Assembly: GCA_949289345.1 (NCBI GenBank) | Contig: CASENS010000087.1 | Coordinates: forward strand, 1-64,000 | Source: an uncultured Bacteroides sp. | GTDB taxonomy: Bacteria > Bacteroidota > Bacteroidia > Bacteroidales > Bacteroidaceae | Direction: 5' to 3' | DNA length: 64,000 bases | Part shown: positions 53,992 through 64,000 of the stretch, one piece after another | How the letters are laid out: each line of letters begins with the position of its first letter | How positions within the stretch are numbered: the stretch's first letter is position 1 | Notes under the pieces: generated by a model | Seen by the model: the letters and a program-made list of their open reading frames with translations, nothing else | Told to the model about the DNA's origin: nothing | Database searches by the model: none | Made by a program: the position numbers and the translations under genes

Positions 53992-56900
53992 TTACTCATC
54001 AACTTTTTCATCTACGGTATTATAGTCCAACACGGTTTTTTTATTGGCCAGCATACGGTCGTATTCTTCTTTCGAACCAACAATAATCTTATCGAACTCA
54101 CGTTGACCCGTACCGGCCGGAATCAAATGACCGCAAATTACATTCTCCTTCATGCCTTCCAGCTTATCCACCTTACCATTAATAGCGGCTTCGTTCAGCA
54201 CTTTCGTAGTTTCCTGGAACGATGCGGCCGACATAAAGCTTGACGTTTGCAGGGCAGCACGTGTAATACCTTGAAGAATTTGCGTTGAAGTCGCGGGAAC
54301 AGCATCACGTACTTGAACCAGCTTCATGTCACGGCGCTTCAACATCGAGTTTTCATCACGGAGCTTGCGTGCGGTCACAATCTGACCCGGTTGTAAGTTT
54401 TGGGAGTCTCCCGCATCCACAACCACCTTCTTGCCCCAAATACGGTCATTCTCCTCCATGAACTCTATCTTGTCCACCACTTGTTGCTCCAAGAAACGGG
54501 TATCACCCGGCTCATTGATTTCAACCTTACGCATCATCTGTCGGACAATGATTTCGAAATGTTTATCGTTGATCTTCACACCCTGTAAGCGGTATACATC
54601 TTGTACCTCATTCACGATATATTCTTGTACAGCCGTAGGACCTTTAATGGCCAAGATGTCAGCCGGTGTAATAGCGCCATCGGACAACGGAGTACCGGCA
54701 CGTACATAGTCATTCTCTTGTACCAAGATTTGCTTAGACAAAGGCACCAGATATTTCTTCACTTCACCACCCTTGGATGTGACAATGATTTCACGATTAC
54801 CACGTTTCACCTTGCCCATTGTGATTTCACCATCAATCTCAGAAACCACAGCAGGATTAGAAGGATTACGAGCCTCGAACAATTCAGTAACACGAGGAAG
54901 ACCACCCGTGATATCACCTGCCTTACCAACGGCACGTGGAATCTTCACGATGACTTCACCGGCTTTCACCATCTGCCCGTCTTCCACAACAACATGACCG
55001 CCTACAGGCAAGTTATAAGTGCGAATCAATTCACCGTCCTCAGTCATGATATGAGCCGTAGGCACTTTTGTCTTATCCTTAGACTCAATCACAATGATTT
55101 CACGCAAACCGGTGGATTCGTCCGATTCGACCTTATACGTCACATTTTCAACAACATCTTCAAATTCTATCTTACCGGCGGCTTCCGTAATAATTACAGC
55201 ATTAAACGGATCCCAACGAGCAACCAACTTACCTTTCTCAACGACCTCACCATCTGAAGCGTAAAGTGTTGATCCATAAGGCACATTATGCGTTGACAAT
55301 ACAATATCCGTATTAACATCTACAAAACGCAATTCGGCCAAACGTCCAACCACGACCTTAGCCGGCTCACCCGCTTCGTCTATCACATCAACCGTACGAA
55401 GTTCCTCAAACTCCAAACGGGCATTATTCTTAGCCACAATACTTGCATTAGCGGCAATATTTGCAGCCGTACCACCGGCATGGAAAGTACGAAGAGTCAG
55501 CTGAGTTCCCGGCTCACCAATAGACTGAGCAGCAATGACACCTACGGCCTCACCTTTTTGAACCATCCGGCTGGTAGCCAAATTACGTCCATAGCATTTC
55601 GCGCAAACGCCCTTTTTAGACTCACAAGTCAACACAGAACGGATTTCCACACTTTCAATAGGCGATTCCTCTATCTTTTGCGCAATAGCCTCCGTTATTT
55701 CCTCACCACCGGCAACAATCAACTCACCGGTTGTAGGATGCACAATATCATGTACGGATACACGACCCAAAATACGTTCATACAATGTGGCAATCGTTTC
55801 ATCGTTATTCTTCAAAGCCGTACATACGAGGCCACGCAATGTACCACAATCCTCCTCGTTGATAATTACATCATGTGATACATCTACCAAACGACGTGTC
55901 AAATATCCGGCATCAGCTGTCTTCAAGGCCGTATCAGCAAGACCTTTACGTGCACCGTGAGTAGAGATAAAGTACTCCAACACAGACAATCCTTCTTTAA
56001 AGTTGGACAAAATCGGATTCTCAATAATCTGACCGCCTTCCGCACCAGCCTTCTGTGGCTTGGCCATCAAACCACGCATACCGGACAACTGACGGATCTG
56101 TTCTTTTGAACCACGAGCACCGGAATCAAGCATCATATATACAGAGTTGAATCCTTGGTCATCTGCCGAAATCGTCTTCATTAAGATATTTGACAATTCG
56201 GAATTAACATGTGTCCAGATATCAATCACCTGATTATAACGTTCGTTATTGGTAATAATACCCATATTATAATTGTTGATGACTTGCTCTACTTCATCAT
56301 ACCCCTTCTGGACCAAAGCCTCTTTTTCTTCCGGAATAATGATATCGCCCAAGTTGAAGGACAAACCTCCCTTGAAGGCCATATAATACCCCAAGTTTTT
56401 AATGCCGTCCAAGAAATCAGCCGCCTTAGATACACCGCAAACTTTAATCACATGACTAATGATATCACGAAGTGATTTCTTGGAAATAATTGTATTGATA
56501 TATCCGGCTTCATCAGGAACCAACTCATTTACAATCACACGGCCTACCGAAGTGTCATGCATCATCTTCTTCACGATATTTCCGTTCTCGTCCACGTCAT
56601 TTACGACAACACTCACCGGGGCATGAATATCACACTTACCTTCATTATAAGCAATCAACGCCTCTTCCGGCCCATAGAATATCAAACCTTCACCCTTAGC
56701 GCCCTTGCGGAGTTTCGTGATGTAATACAAACCAAGCACCATATCCTGGGCGGGCACTGTAATAGGAGCGCCATTGGCAGGATTCAATATATTATGTGAT
56801 TGAAGCATCAATAATTGAGCCTCCAGCACAGCTTCGTTACTCAAAGGCAAATGAACAGCCATCTGGTCACCATCGAAGTCGGCGTTGAATGCCGTACATG

Positions 56901-58290
56901 CCAATGGGTGCAACTGGATAGCCTTTCCTTCTATCATCTTCGGTTGGAATGCCTGAATACCCAAACGGTGCAATGTCGGGGCACGGTTCAATAATACGGG
57001 ATGGCCTTTCATTACATGTTCCAGAATATCCCAAATCACAGGTTCCTTGCGATCAACGATTTTCTTCGCACTCTTTACCGTCTTTACAATACCGCGTTCT
57101 ATCAATTTACGTATAATGAACGGTTTATAAAGTTCTGCGGCCATTAGTTTGGGTATGCCACATTCGCCCATACGCAACTCCGGTCCTACAACAATAACCG
57201 AACGCGCGGAATAGTCAACACGCTTACCCAACAAATTCTGACGGAAACGTCCTTGCTTACCTTTTAAACTATCAGACAAAGACTTAAGCGGGCGATTGGA
57301 GTCAGTTTTAACCGCACTTGATTTACGGGAATTATCAAACAATGAGTCAACAGCCTCCTGCAACATACGCTTCTCATTACGAAGAATCACTTCAGGGGCT
57401 TTAATCTCAATCAGACGCTTCAGGCGATTGTTGCGGATAATCACACGTCGATACAAGTCATTCAAATCGGAAGTCGCAAAACGACCGCCATCCAACGGTA
57501 CCAACGGGCGCAACTCAGGCGGAATAACCGGAATAATACGCATAATCATCCACTCAGGCTTGTTCCGTCCACGGGAAGCGCGGAAAGATTCCACTACTTG
57601 CAAGCGCTTCAACGCCTCATTCTTACGCTGTTGCGACGCATCATTATTAGCACGGTGACGCAATTCGTATGATAAAGCATCCAAATCCAGATGAGCCAAC
57701 AAGTCATAAATAGCTTCAGCGCCCATCTTAGCAATAAATTTATTAGGATCAGAGTCCTCCAAATATTGGTTCTCTTTCGGAAGTTTATCCAACAAGTCCA
57801 AATATTCAGTTTCTTCTAACAAATCATATTGAGCCACCTCGTCAGCCAATACACCCGGCTGGATTACAACATAACGTTCGTAATAAATGATGGCATCCAG
57901 TTTCTTTGTAGGCAAACCTAACAAATAACCAATTTTATTCGGAAGAGAACGGAAGTACCAAATGTGGGCAACGGGTACAACCAATTGAATGTGCCCAGTA
58001 CGCTCGCGACGAACTTTCTTTTCCGTCACCTCCACGCCGCACCGGTCACAAACAATACCTTTATAACGAATTCGTTTATACTTGCCGCAATGGCATTCAT
58101 AGTCCTTGACAGGACCAAAAATCCGTTCGCAAAACAAACCGTCACGTTCAGGCTTATAAGTACGGTAATTAATGGTTTCAGGCTTTAATACTTCACCACT
58201 CGAGTTCTCAAGGATTTCTTCCGGAGAAGCCAAACCGATAGAGATTTTCGAGAAATTACTCTTTATCTTATTATCTTTTCTAAAAGCCAT
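53992..58290 (-). CDS. rpoC: RNA polymerase beta-prime subunit
   Basis: The 1432-aa catalytic subunit has the zinc site [21 protein letters not shown] near residue 65-85 and the active-site [12 protein letters not shown] (Mg-binding Asp triad) near residue 470. [14 protein letters not shown] clamp helices, the trigger-loop region and the second zinc site with [14 protein letters not shown] are in place. The end is an acidic tail. It lies 98 bases after rpoB, an AT-rich gap with inverted repeats. Confidence 0.97.
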   Translation of the reverse strand: MAFRKDNKIKSNFSKISIGLASPEEILENSSGEVLKPETINYRTYKPERDGLFCERIFGPVKDYECHCGKYKRIRYKGIVCDRCGVEVTEKKVRRERTGHIQLVVPVAHIWYFRSLPNKIGYLLGLPTKKLDAIIYYERYVVIQPGVLADEVAQYDLLEETEYLDLLDKLPKENQYLEDSDPNKFIAKMGAEAIYDLLAHLDLDALSYELRHRANNDASQQRKNEALKRLQVVESFRASRGRNKPEWMIMRIIPVIPPELRPLVPLDGGRFATSDLNDLYRRVIIRNNRLKRLIEIKAPEVILRNEKRMLQEAVDSLFDNSRKSSAVKTDSNRPLKSLSDSLKGKQGRFRQNLLGKRVDYSARSVIVVGPELRMGECGIPKLMAAELYKPFIIRKLIERGIVKTVKSAKKIVDRKEPVIWDILEHVMKGHPVLLNRAPTLHRLGIQAFQPKMIEGKAIQLHPLACTAFNADFDGDQMAVHLPLSNEAVLEAQLLMLQSHNILNPANGAPITVPAQDMVLGLYYITKLRKGAKGEGLIFYGPEEALIAYNEGKCDIHAPVSVVVNDVDENGNIVKKMMHDTSVGRVIVNELVPDEAGYINTIISKKSLRDIISHVIKVCGVSKAADFLDGIKNLGYYMAFKGGLSFNLGDIIIPEEKEALVQKGYDEVEQVINNYNMGIITNNERYNQVIDIWTHVNSELSNILMKTISADDQGFNSVYMMLDSGARGSKEQIRQLSGMRGLMAKPQKAGAEGGQIIENPILSNFKEGLSVLEYFISTHGARKGLADTALKTADAGYLTRRLVDVSHDVIINEEDCGTLRGLVCTALKNNDETIATLYERILGRVSVHDIVHPTTGELIVAGGEEITEAIAQKIEESPIESVEIRSVLTCESKKGVCAKCYGRNLATSRMVQKGEAVGVIAAQSIGEPGTQLTLRTFHAGGTAANIAANASIVAKNNARLEFEELRTVDVIDEAGEPAKVVVGRLAELRFVDVNTDIVLSTHNVPYGSTLYASDGEVVEKGKLVARWDPFNAVIITEAAGKIEFEDVVENVTYKVESDESTGLREIIVIESKDKTKVPTAHIMTEDGELIRTYNLPVGGHVVVEDGQMVKAGEVIVKIPRAVGKAGDITGGLPRVTELFEARNPSNPAVVSEIDGEITMGKVKRGNREIIVTSKGGEVKKYLVPLSKQILVQENDYVRAGTPLSDGAITPADILAIKGPTAVQEYIVNEVQDVYRLQGVKINDKHFEIIVRQMMRKVEINEPGDTRFLEQQVVDKIEFMEENDRIWGKKVVVDAGDSQNLQPGQIVTARKLRDENSMLKRRDMKLVQVRDAVPATSTQILQGITRAALQTSSFMSAASFQETTKVLNEAAINGKVDKLEGMKENVICGHLIPAGTGQREFDKIIVGSKEEYDRMLANKKTVLDYNTVDEKVDE

Positions 58291-58388
58291 ACTTTATATA
58301 TTAATTGATAATTGACTATTGAAAAACTGGAGATTGATAATTGAGAATAGAATGCCTCATTATTCTATTCCCAATTACCAATTATTCA
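58291..58388 (-). other. rpoB-rpoC spacer with inverted repeats
   Basis: The 98-base spacer is AT-rich, contains two copies of TTGATAATTGA and the pair GAATAGAAT/ATTCTATTC, which could form a hairpin in rpoBC mRNA. There is no T run, so it is not a terminator. It may be an RNA processing or stability element, or a short interspersed repeat. Confidence 0.4.
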
Positions 58389-61300
58389 TTATTCTAAGTG
58401 AATGCTCAGTCCCAAGCCTCTCAACTCGTGCAACAAAACATTCAATGACTCAGGAATACCTGGTGACGGCATCGGTTCGCCTTTCACGATAGCTTCATAA
58501 GCCTTTGAACGGCCTACGACATCATCCGACTTAATCGTAAGAATCTCCTGTAAAATGTGAGCGGCGCCAAAGGCTTCAAGAGCCCACACCTCCATTTCAC
58601 CGAAACGTTGACCACCAAACTGCGCCTTACCACCCAAAGGCTGTTGCGTAATCAGTGAGTATGGGCCGATAGAACGTGCGTGCATTTTATCTTCAACCAT
58701 GTGACCCAATTTCAACATATAAGTAACACCGACCGTTGCCTGTTGTTCGAATGCCTCACCGGTTCCTCCATCGTACAAAGTCGTTTTACCATAACGCGGC
58801 AAACCGGCTTTATCCGTCCATTCGTTCAAATCATCCAATGTAGCGCCATCAAAAATAGGAGTCGCAAATTTAACGCCCAGTTTCTTTCCGGCACTACCCA
58901 ATACAGCTTCAAATATCTGTCCGATGTTCATACGAGAGGGCACACCCAACGGATTCAGTACAATATCAACCGGAGTACCATCAGCCAAGAACGGCATGTC
59001 TTCCTGACGGACTACACGGGATACAATACCTTTATTACCATGACGGCCTGCCATCTTATCACCCACACCAATCTTACGCTTCTTGGCTATATACACTTTG
59101 GCCAACTGAATAATACCTGCGGGAAGTTCATCACCAATGGTTATAGCAAATTTTTTACGCTTTAACTCGGCGTCAAACTCTTTATACTTTTTAATGAAGT
59201 TCATTACCAAAGCACGAATCAACTCATTGGTGTGTTCATCTTTCGTCCATCCGATAAGTTGAACAGAGGTGAAATCCAAATCACTGAAATCAGTAGCATG
59301 GAATTTGGCACCTTTTGCTATGATAATCGCCCCCATATAATCTTTCACCCCTTCCGATGTGTAATTCTCCGTGAGTTTCAGCAATTTGTTAATCAAGATT
59401 TTACGCAAGTCAGCCACTTGGCTTTCAAAATCCTCATCAAGTTTTTGCAATACAGCTTTATCAGCCATCTTTGAACTACGGCTCTTAATAACACGTGAGA
59501 ACAAGCGTTTACCTATTACAACGCCTCTCAACGAAGGAGAAGCTTTCAGAGATGCATCTTTCACATCGCCAGCCTTATCACCAAAAATCGCACGCAGTAA
59601 TTTTTCTTCAGGCGAAGGATCCGATTCTCCCTTAGGCGTAATCTTACCGATTAGAATATCACCCGGCTCAATACGAGCTCCAATACGCACAATACCATTT
59701 TCATCCAAATCCTTTGTTGCGTCTTCACTCACATTGGGAATATCAGATGTCAGTTCCTCCATTCCCCGTTTAGTCTCACGAACTTCCAAAGAGAATTCCT
59801 CAACATGCACTGAAGTCAGAAGGTCTTCGCGGACCACACGTTCGTTCAATACGATAGCATCCTCATAATTATAACCTTTCCAAGGCATGTACGCAACCAG
59901 CAGATTCTTACCCAAAGCCAACTCTCCATTCTCAGTGGAATAACCTTCCGTTAAAATCTGCCCTTTTGTAACACGCTGTCCTTTTTCACAGATAGGACGC
60001 AAATCGATAGTCATGCTTTGATTCGTACGTCTCCATTTAGGTATGCGATACTCTTTCAAAGCCGGTTCGAAGCTCACAAAATCTTCTTCTTCCGTCCGGT
60101 CATATAAAATTCGAATGGTAGTAGCGTCTACAAAATCAACGACACCCTCACCTTCCGCTGCAATTTGAGTACGCGAATCACGAACCAACTGCCGCTCAAT
60201 GCCAGTGCCCACAATAGGCGCTTCACTTCTCAGCAAAGGAACAGCTTGGCGCATCATGTTCGATCCCATCAATGCACGGTTAGCATCATCATGTTCCAAA
60301 AACGGAATCAACGAAGCCGCGATAGAAGCGATTTGTTGGGGCGACACATCCATCAATTCAACCTGCTCAGGAGCCACAACAGGATAATCCGCATCCTGGC
60401 GCGCCTTCACCTTATCACGAATAAAAGTTCCATCATCATTCAAAGGCGCGTTACCTTGAGCAATAATTCTACCTTCTTCTTCTTCTGCGCTCAAATAAGC
60501 TAAGCCGTCAGCCGACAAATCCACCTTTCCATTCTCAACTTTCCGATAAGGTGTCTCTATAAAGCCAAGATCATTTATCTTGGCAAAGACACAGAGAGAT
60601 GAAATCAAGCCAATATTAGGGCCTTCAGGCGTCTCAATCGGGCACAAACGTCCATAATGTGTATAGTGCACGTCACGTACTTCAAAGCCGGCTCGTTCAC
60701 GAGACAAACCTCCAGGACCTAAGGCAGACATACGGCGCTTATGCGTAATCTCTGCCAAAGGATTGGTTTGATCCATAAACTGAGACAACGCATTGGTTCC
60801 AAAGAAAGAATTGATTACTGAAGAAATTGTCTTTGCATTAATCAAATCTATCGGCGTAAACACTTCATTATCCCGCACATTCATCCGTTCACGAATCGTA
60901 CGTGACATACGAGCCAAACCTATCGCAAACTGATTGGAAAGTTGTTCGCCTACAGTCCGCACACGACGGTTGCTCAAATGGTCAATATCATCCACAACCG
61001 CTTTCGAATTGATTAATTCAATCAGATATTTGATAATTTCAATAATATCTTCCTTCGTCAATACACGGACATTCATGTCGGTCATCAAGTTCAACTTCTT
61101 GTTAATCCGGTAACGGCCGACCTCACCTAAATCATACCTCTTCTCAGAGAAGAACAAGTTATTGATAACCTCACGCGCACTTGCATCATCTGCAGGATCC
61201 GCATTACGCAGCTGTCGATAAATATACAACACAGCTTCCTTTTCAGAGTTACTTGGATCTTTCTGCAGCGTATTATATATAATAGAATAATCAGATTGAT

Positions 61301-62201
61301 TAGGCTCATCCTTATGAACAAGGATATTCTGAACCCCTGATTCCAAAATAATATCGATATGTTCCGGTTCAATCACAGTTTCACGATCGATGACAACTTC
61401 ATTTCGTTCGATGGAAACGACTTCACCGGTATCTTCATCCACAAAGTCCTCAATCCACGTTTTCAAAACACGTGCAGCCAACTTCCGACCAACAATTTTC
61501 TTCAAGTTAGTCTTGTTCACCTTCACATCTTCAGCCAGATTGAATATTTCGAGAATATCTTTATCATTCTCAAAACCTATAGCACGCAGTAATGTCGTAA
61601 CAGGCAATTTCTTCTTACGGTCGATGTAAGCATACATTACATTATTAATGTCTGTTGCAAACTCAATCCAAGAGCCTTTGAAGGGAATAATACGAGCCGA
61701 ATACAACTTCGTACCATTCGCATGTACACTTTGTCCAAAGAACACGCCCGGAGAACGGTGCAATTGAGAGACAACCACCCGCTCTGCTCCATTAATTACA
61801 AACGTAGCTTTATCCGTCATGTAAGGAATCGGTCCAAGGAAAACATCTTGGATAACCGTATCAAAATCTTCATGATCAGGATCTGTACAATACAGCTTTA
61901 ACTTTGCTTTCAAAGGGACACTATAAGTAAGCCCCCGCTCTATACACTCATCTATAGTATAACGCGGCGGATCAATATAATAATCCAAAAATTCAAGAAC
62001 AAAATTATTTCTTGTATCGGCAATAGGGAAGTTTTCAGCAAACACTTTATACAATCCCTCTTTCTTACGTTTTTCGGGAGGAGTGTCCAGTTGTAAGAAG
62101 TCTTTAAATGACTTCAGTTGTACTTCCAAAAAATCCGGATATTCTAACGGATTTTTAGTTGTAGCGAAATTAACTCGTTGATTTACAGTATTTGAGGACA
62201 T
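58389..62201 (-). CDS. rpoB: RNA polymerase beta subunit
   Basis: The 1270-aa subunit has all conserved regions. The rifampicin pocket reads [20 protein letters not shown] then [21 protein letters not shown], with the Asp, His and Ser of sensitive enzymes. [15 protein letters not shown] and the C-terminal [25 protein letters not shown] are the usual catalytic and clamp anchors. The length is close to other Bacteroidetes RpoB (about 1270). It lies 105 bases after rplL, and the gap carries a terminator-like hairpin. Confidence 0.97.
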   Translation of the reverse strand: MSSNTVNQRVNFATTKNPLEYPDFLEVQLKSFKDFLQLDTPPEKRKKEGLYKVFAENFPIADTRNNFVLEFLDYYIDPPRYTIDECIERGLTYSVPLKAKLKLYCTDPDHEDFDTVIQDVFLGPIPYMTDKATFVINGAERVVVSQLHRSPGVFFGQSVHANGTKLYSARIIPFKGSWIEFATDINNVMYAYIDRKKKLPVTTLLRAIGFENDKDILEIFNLAEDVKVNKTNLKKIVGRKLAARVLKTWIEDFVDEDTGEVVSIERNEVVIDRETVIEPEHIDIILESGVQNILVHKDEPNQSDYSIIYNTLQKDPSNSEKEAVLYIYRQLRNADPADDASAREVINNLFFSEKRYDLGEVGRYRINKKLNLMTDMNVRVLTKEDIIEIIKYLIELINSKAVVDDIDHLSNRRVRTVGEQLSNQFAIGLARMSRTIRERMNVRDNEVFTPIDLINAKTISSVINSFFGTNALSQFMDQTNPLAEITHKRRMSALGPGGLSRERAGFEVRDVHYTHYGRLCPIETPEGPNIGLISSLCVFAKINDLGFIETPYRKVENGKVDLSADGLAYLSAEEEEGRIIAQGNAPLNDDGTFIRDKVKARQDADYPVVAPEQVELMDVSPQQIASIAASLIPFLEHDDANRALMGSNMMRQAVPLLRSEAPIVGTGIERQLVRDSRTQIAAEGEGVVDFVDATTIRILYDRTEEEDFVSFEPALKEYRIPKWRRTNQSMTIDLRPICEKGQRVTKGQILTEGYSTENGELALGKNLLVAYMPWKGYNYEDAIVLNERVVREDLLTSVHVEEFSLEVRETKRGMEELTSDIPNVSEDATKDLDENGIVRIGARIEPGDILIGKITPKGESDPSPEEKLLRAIFGDKAGDVKDASLKASPSLRGVVIGKRLFSRVIKSRSSKMADKAVLQKLDEDFESQVADLRKILINKLLKLTENYTSEGVKDYMGAIIIAKGAKFHATDFSDLDFTSVQLIGWTKDEHTNELIRALVMNFIKKYKEFDAELKRKKFAITIGDELPAGIIQLAKVYIAKKRKIGVGDKMAGRHGNKGIVSRVVRQEDMPFLADGTPVDIVLNPLGVPSRMNIGQIFEAVLGSAGKKLGVKFATPIFDGATLDDLNEWTDKAGLPRYGKTTLYDGGTGEAFEQQATVGVTYMLKLGHMVEDKMHARSIGPYSLITQQPLGGKAQFGGQRFGEMEVWALEAFGAAHILQEILTIKSDDVVGRSKAYEAIVKGEPMPSPGIPESLNVLLHELRGLGLSIHLE

Positions 62202-62247
62202 CTGATAATGGATTTGTAGAAGTGAATTTTAAATATATACACAAAAA

Positions 62248-62281
62248 GGTTAAGAACCCTTTTCCAGAAGGGTTCCTAACC
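62248..62281 (-). terminator. Attenuator-type hairpin between rplL and rpoB
   Basis: GGTTAGGAACCCTT pairs with AAGGGTTCTTAACC with a short loop and on the minus strand is followed by five T. As no promoter is obvious between rplL and rpoB, it is likely a partial terminator that sets the ribosomal-protein/polymerase ratio, as in enteric rplJL-rpoBC. Confidence 0.7.
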
Positions 62282-62306
62282 GAAATACCTGATTAACAGG
62301 CTAATG

Positions 62307-62684
62307 TTATTTAAGTTCAACTTCAGCTCCAGCTTCCTCTAATGTCTTCTTCAATGATTCTGCCTCGTCCTTAGCCAAACCTTCTTTAACTACGCTAGGA
62401 GCACCGTCTACCAAGTCCTTAGCCTCTTTCAGTCCGAGACCACAAGCTTCCTTAACGGCCTTAACTACCTGAAGTTTAGCCGAGCCAGCGCTCTTCAAAA
62501 CAACGTCGAAAGATGTCTTCTCCTCTGCAGCGGCAGCACCACCAGCAGCAGGACCAGCAGCTACAGCAACAGCTGCTGCAGCAGGTTCAATACCATATTC
62601 TTCCTTCAAGATTGTTGCAAGTTCATTAACCTCTTTTACTGTCAAGTTAACTAATTGTTCTGCAAAAGCTTTCAAATCTGCCAT
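62307..62684 (-). CDS. rplL: 50S ribosomal protein L7/L12
   Basis: The 125-aa stalk protein has an N-terminal dimerisation domain ([20 protein letters not shown]), an Ala/Gly-rich hinge ([21 protein letters not shown]) and the C-terminal factor-binding domain ([40 protein letters not shown]). It recruits elongation factors. It lies 77 bases after rplJ. Confidence 0.97.
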   Translation of the reverse strand: MADLKAFAEQLVNLTVKEVNELATILKEEYGIEPAAAAVAVAAGPAAGGAAAAEEKTSFDVVLKSAGSAKLQVVKAVKEACGLGLKEAKDLVDGAPSVVKEGLAKDEAESLKKTLEEAGAEVELK

Positions 62685-62761
62685 TTTTGTATAAATTTAA
62701 TTGTTTAATACTTAGTAATTAATTTGTTTTTGACCAACAGGCCTTAATTTATTACGAAGCT

Positions 62762-63280
62762 TTACGCCTCGCGTTCACCAAGAGTCTTGAGAACTCCGTG
62801 AAGGGTGTTACCACCTGATTGCAGAGCAGAAATAACATTCTTGGCCGGAGATTGCAGCAATGCCACAATTTCAGCAATAACCTCATTTTTACTCTTAATA
62901 GCTACGAGAGCATCCAACTGGTCAGCACCAACATAGAAGCTTTCTTCAGCATAAGCCGCCTTCAAACCGGGAATACCATCCTTAGACTTGTCTTTAATCA
63001 ACTTAGCCGGAGCGTTTGCGACATTACAGAACATCACGGCCGTTGTGCCTTTCAGACAGCCATAAATAGGAGAATAATCCTCCTCCAGGCTCTCCAATGC
63101 CTTATGAAGCAGCGTATTTTTAACCACCATCAACTTAATGTCAGCCTTAAAACAGGCGGCACGCAAAGTACTGGTGGCTGCCGCATTCATAGCAGTGGTG
63201 TCAACCAAATAGAAATGGCTGTATTCCTTAATCGTAGCAGCAATCTGCTCAATAATCGTACTTTTATCTTCCTTTCTCAT
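62762..63280 (-). CDS. rplJ: 50S ribosomal protein L10
   Basis: The 172-aa L10 is the stalk base (P0) that carries L7/L12 dimers. MRKEDKSTIIEQIAATIKEY, VVKNTLLHKALESLEEDY, and the C-terminal helix NVISALQSGGNTLHGVLKTL identify it. It lies 15 bases after rplA and 77 before rplL. No leader can be fitted in the 15-base gap, so any L10 control site would lie elsewhere. Confidence 0.96.
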   Translation of the reverse strand: MRKEDKSTIIEQIAATIKEYSHFYLVDTTAMNAAATSTLRAACFKADIKLMVVKNTLLHKALESLEEDYSPIYGCLKGTTAVMFCNVANAPAKLIKDKSKDGIPGLKAAYAEESFYVGADQLDALVAIKSKNEVIAEIVALLQSPAKNVISALQSGGNTLHGVLKTLGEREA

Positions 63281-63295
63281 GATAAGTCCATTTTA

Positions 63296-63994
63296 TTAGA
63301 TTTCCTCCACAGATTTCGGGTCTATTTTAATACCCTTACTCATTGTGCTAGAAAGATAAATACTCTTCATATATGTACCCTTGGCTGCAGTCGGTTTCAA
63401 TTTAATCAAAGTAGAGATGAATTCTTTCGCATTCTCACGAATTTGATCAGCACTAAATGAAACTTTACCGATAGAAGTATGAACAATACCGCTCTTATCA
63501 ACCTTAAAGTCAATCTTACCTTGTTTTACTTCCCTAACAGCTTTAGCGACATCCATAGTAACAGTGCCACTCTTCGGATTCGGCATCAATCCACGAGGAC
63601 CGAGGATACGACCGAGCGCACCAATCTTACCCATAATGGAAGGCATTGTGATGATTACATCCACATCAGTCCATCCACCCTTGATCTTTTCGATATACTC
63701 GTCAAGACCAACATAATCAGCTCCAGCTTCTTTTGCAGCAGCTTCCGCATCCGGTGTACACAACACCAATACACGCGTAACCTTACCCGTTCCGTGAGGA
63801 AGCGAAACGACACCTCTCACCATTTGGTTAGCCTTACGGGGGTCAACGCCTAAACGGACATCGATATCCACTGAAGCATCAAACTTTGTAAAAGTGATTT
63901 CTTTTACCAAAGCGGCTGCTTCCTTGAGAGAGTATGCTTTCCCTGCTTCAATTTTCTCTGCAGCTAACTTTTGATTTTTTGTCAGTTTACCCAT
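63296..63994 (-). CDS. rplA: 50S ribosomal protein L1
   Basis: The 232-aa L1 starts [20 protein letters not shown], has [38 protein letters not shown] and [15 protein letters not shown], and so is complete. It binds 23S rRNA at the mobile stalk near the E site. It is the first gene of this block within the window; rplK would be expected to the right of 64000, and an L1-responsive leader would lie there too. Confidence 0.96.
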   Translation of the reverse strand: MGKLTKNQKLAAEKIEAGKAYSLKEAAALVKEITFTKFDASVDIDVRLGVDPRKANQMVRGVVSLPHGTGKVTRVLVLCTPDAEAAAKEAGADYVGLDEYIEKIKGGWTDVDVIITMPSIMGKIGALGRILGPRGLMPNPKSGTVTMDVAKAVREVKQGKIDFKVDKSGIVHTSIGKVSFSADQIRENAKEFISTLIKLKPTAAKGTYMKSIYLSSTMSKGIKIDPKSVEEI

Positions 63995-64000
63995 TCTAAT

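Noticed and set aside
54601..55257. 218-codon open frame opposite rpoC
   Set aside because: It is antisense to a conserved RNA polymerase gene and is explained by codon bias on the other strand.

Overview
The window is Bacteroidales DNA, most likely Bacteroides. The evidence is the order of the large ribosomal/RNA-polymerase cluster, a SusC/SusD pair with an N-terminal STN domain, KorAB, Bacteroidetes-only families (DUF4491, DUF5723, DUF3467, DUF2490) and many promoters of the Bacteroides type (TAnnTTTG at -7, sometimes with TTG 19 bases upstream). No plasmid, phage or CRISPR hallmark was found.

Layout. 1-3380 is an AT-rich accessory stretch next to the 3' end of a CAT-anticodon tRNA. It has repeats like an IS21-type end, a fragment of a probable mobile-element gene, a small Cys-rich protein and a two-gene operon of unknown function. 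That operon's proteins share a homologous module, and its leader holds a ~137-nt nested hairpin. 3381-19769 is mostly housekeeping: tRNA, DUF4491, Lrp/AsnC regulator, two tandem FKBP isomerases, a lipoprotein/beta-barrel pair, a sirtuin, three cell-surface glycan genes, class I fumarase, a DUF5723/lipoprotein operon and 2-oxoglutarate:ferredoxin oxidoreductase (korAB). 19874-20780 has tRNA-Arg(CCT) and a decayed second copy of rpsD joined to a copy of the ribosomal operon terminator.

20781-33664 is a glycerophosphodiester-utilisation locus: SusC-like receptor, SusD-like lipoprotein, a PKD/beta-propeller lipoprotein, two glycerophosphodiester phosphodiesterases (one lipoprotein, one periplasmic), a GlpT-like organophosphate transporter and a DUF2490 outer-membrane protein. 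An ECF sigma factor and a FecR anti-sigma follow, convergent, with a decayed sulfatase lipoprotein gene between them. The inferred logic is that substrate is bound and imported by SusCD, cleaved by the GDPDs to glycerol-3-phosphate plus an alcohol, and taken up by the transporter, while the STN domain signals through FecR to the sigma factor.

33952-34866 is an AT-rich orphan gene with weak resemblance to toxin-immunity proteins. From 35126 to the right edge, everything on the minus strand is the core cluster: rplA-rplJ-rplL-rpoB-rpoC, a DUF3467 gene, then rpsL-rpsG-fusA and the S10, spc and alpha operons through secY, map, infA, rpmJ, rpsM, rpsK, rpsD, rpoA and rplQ, with a terminator after rplQ.
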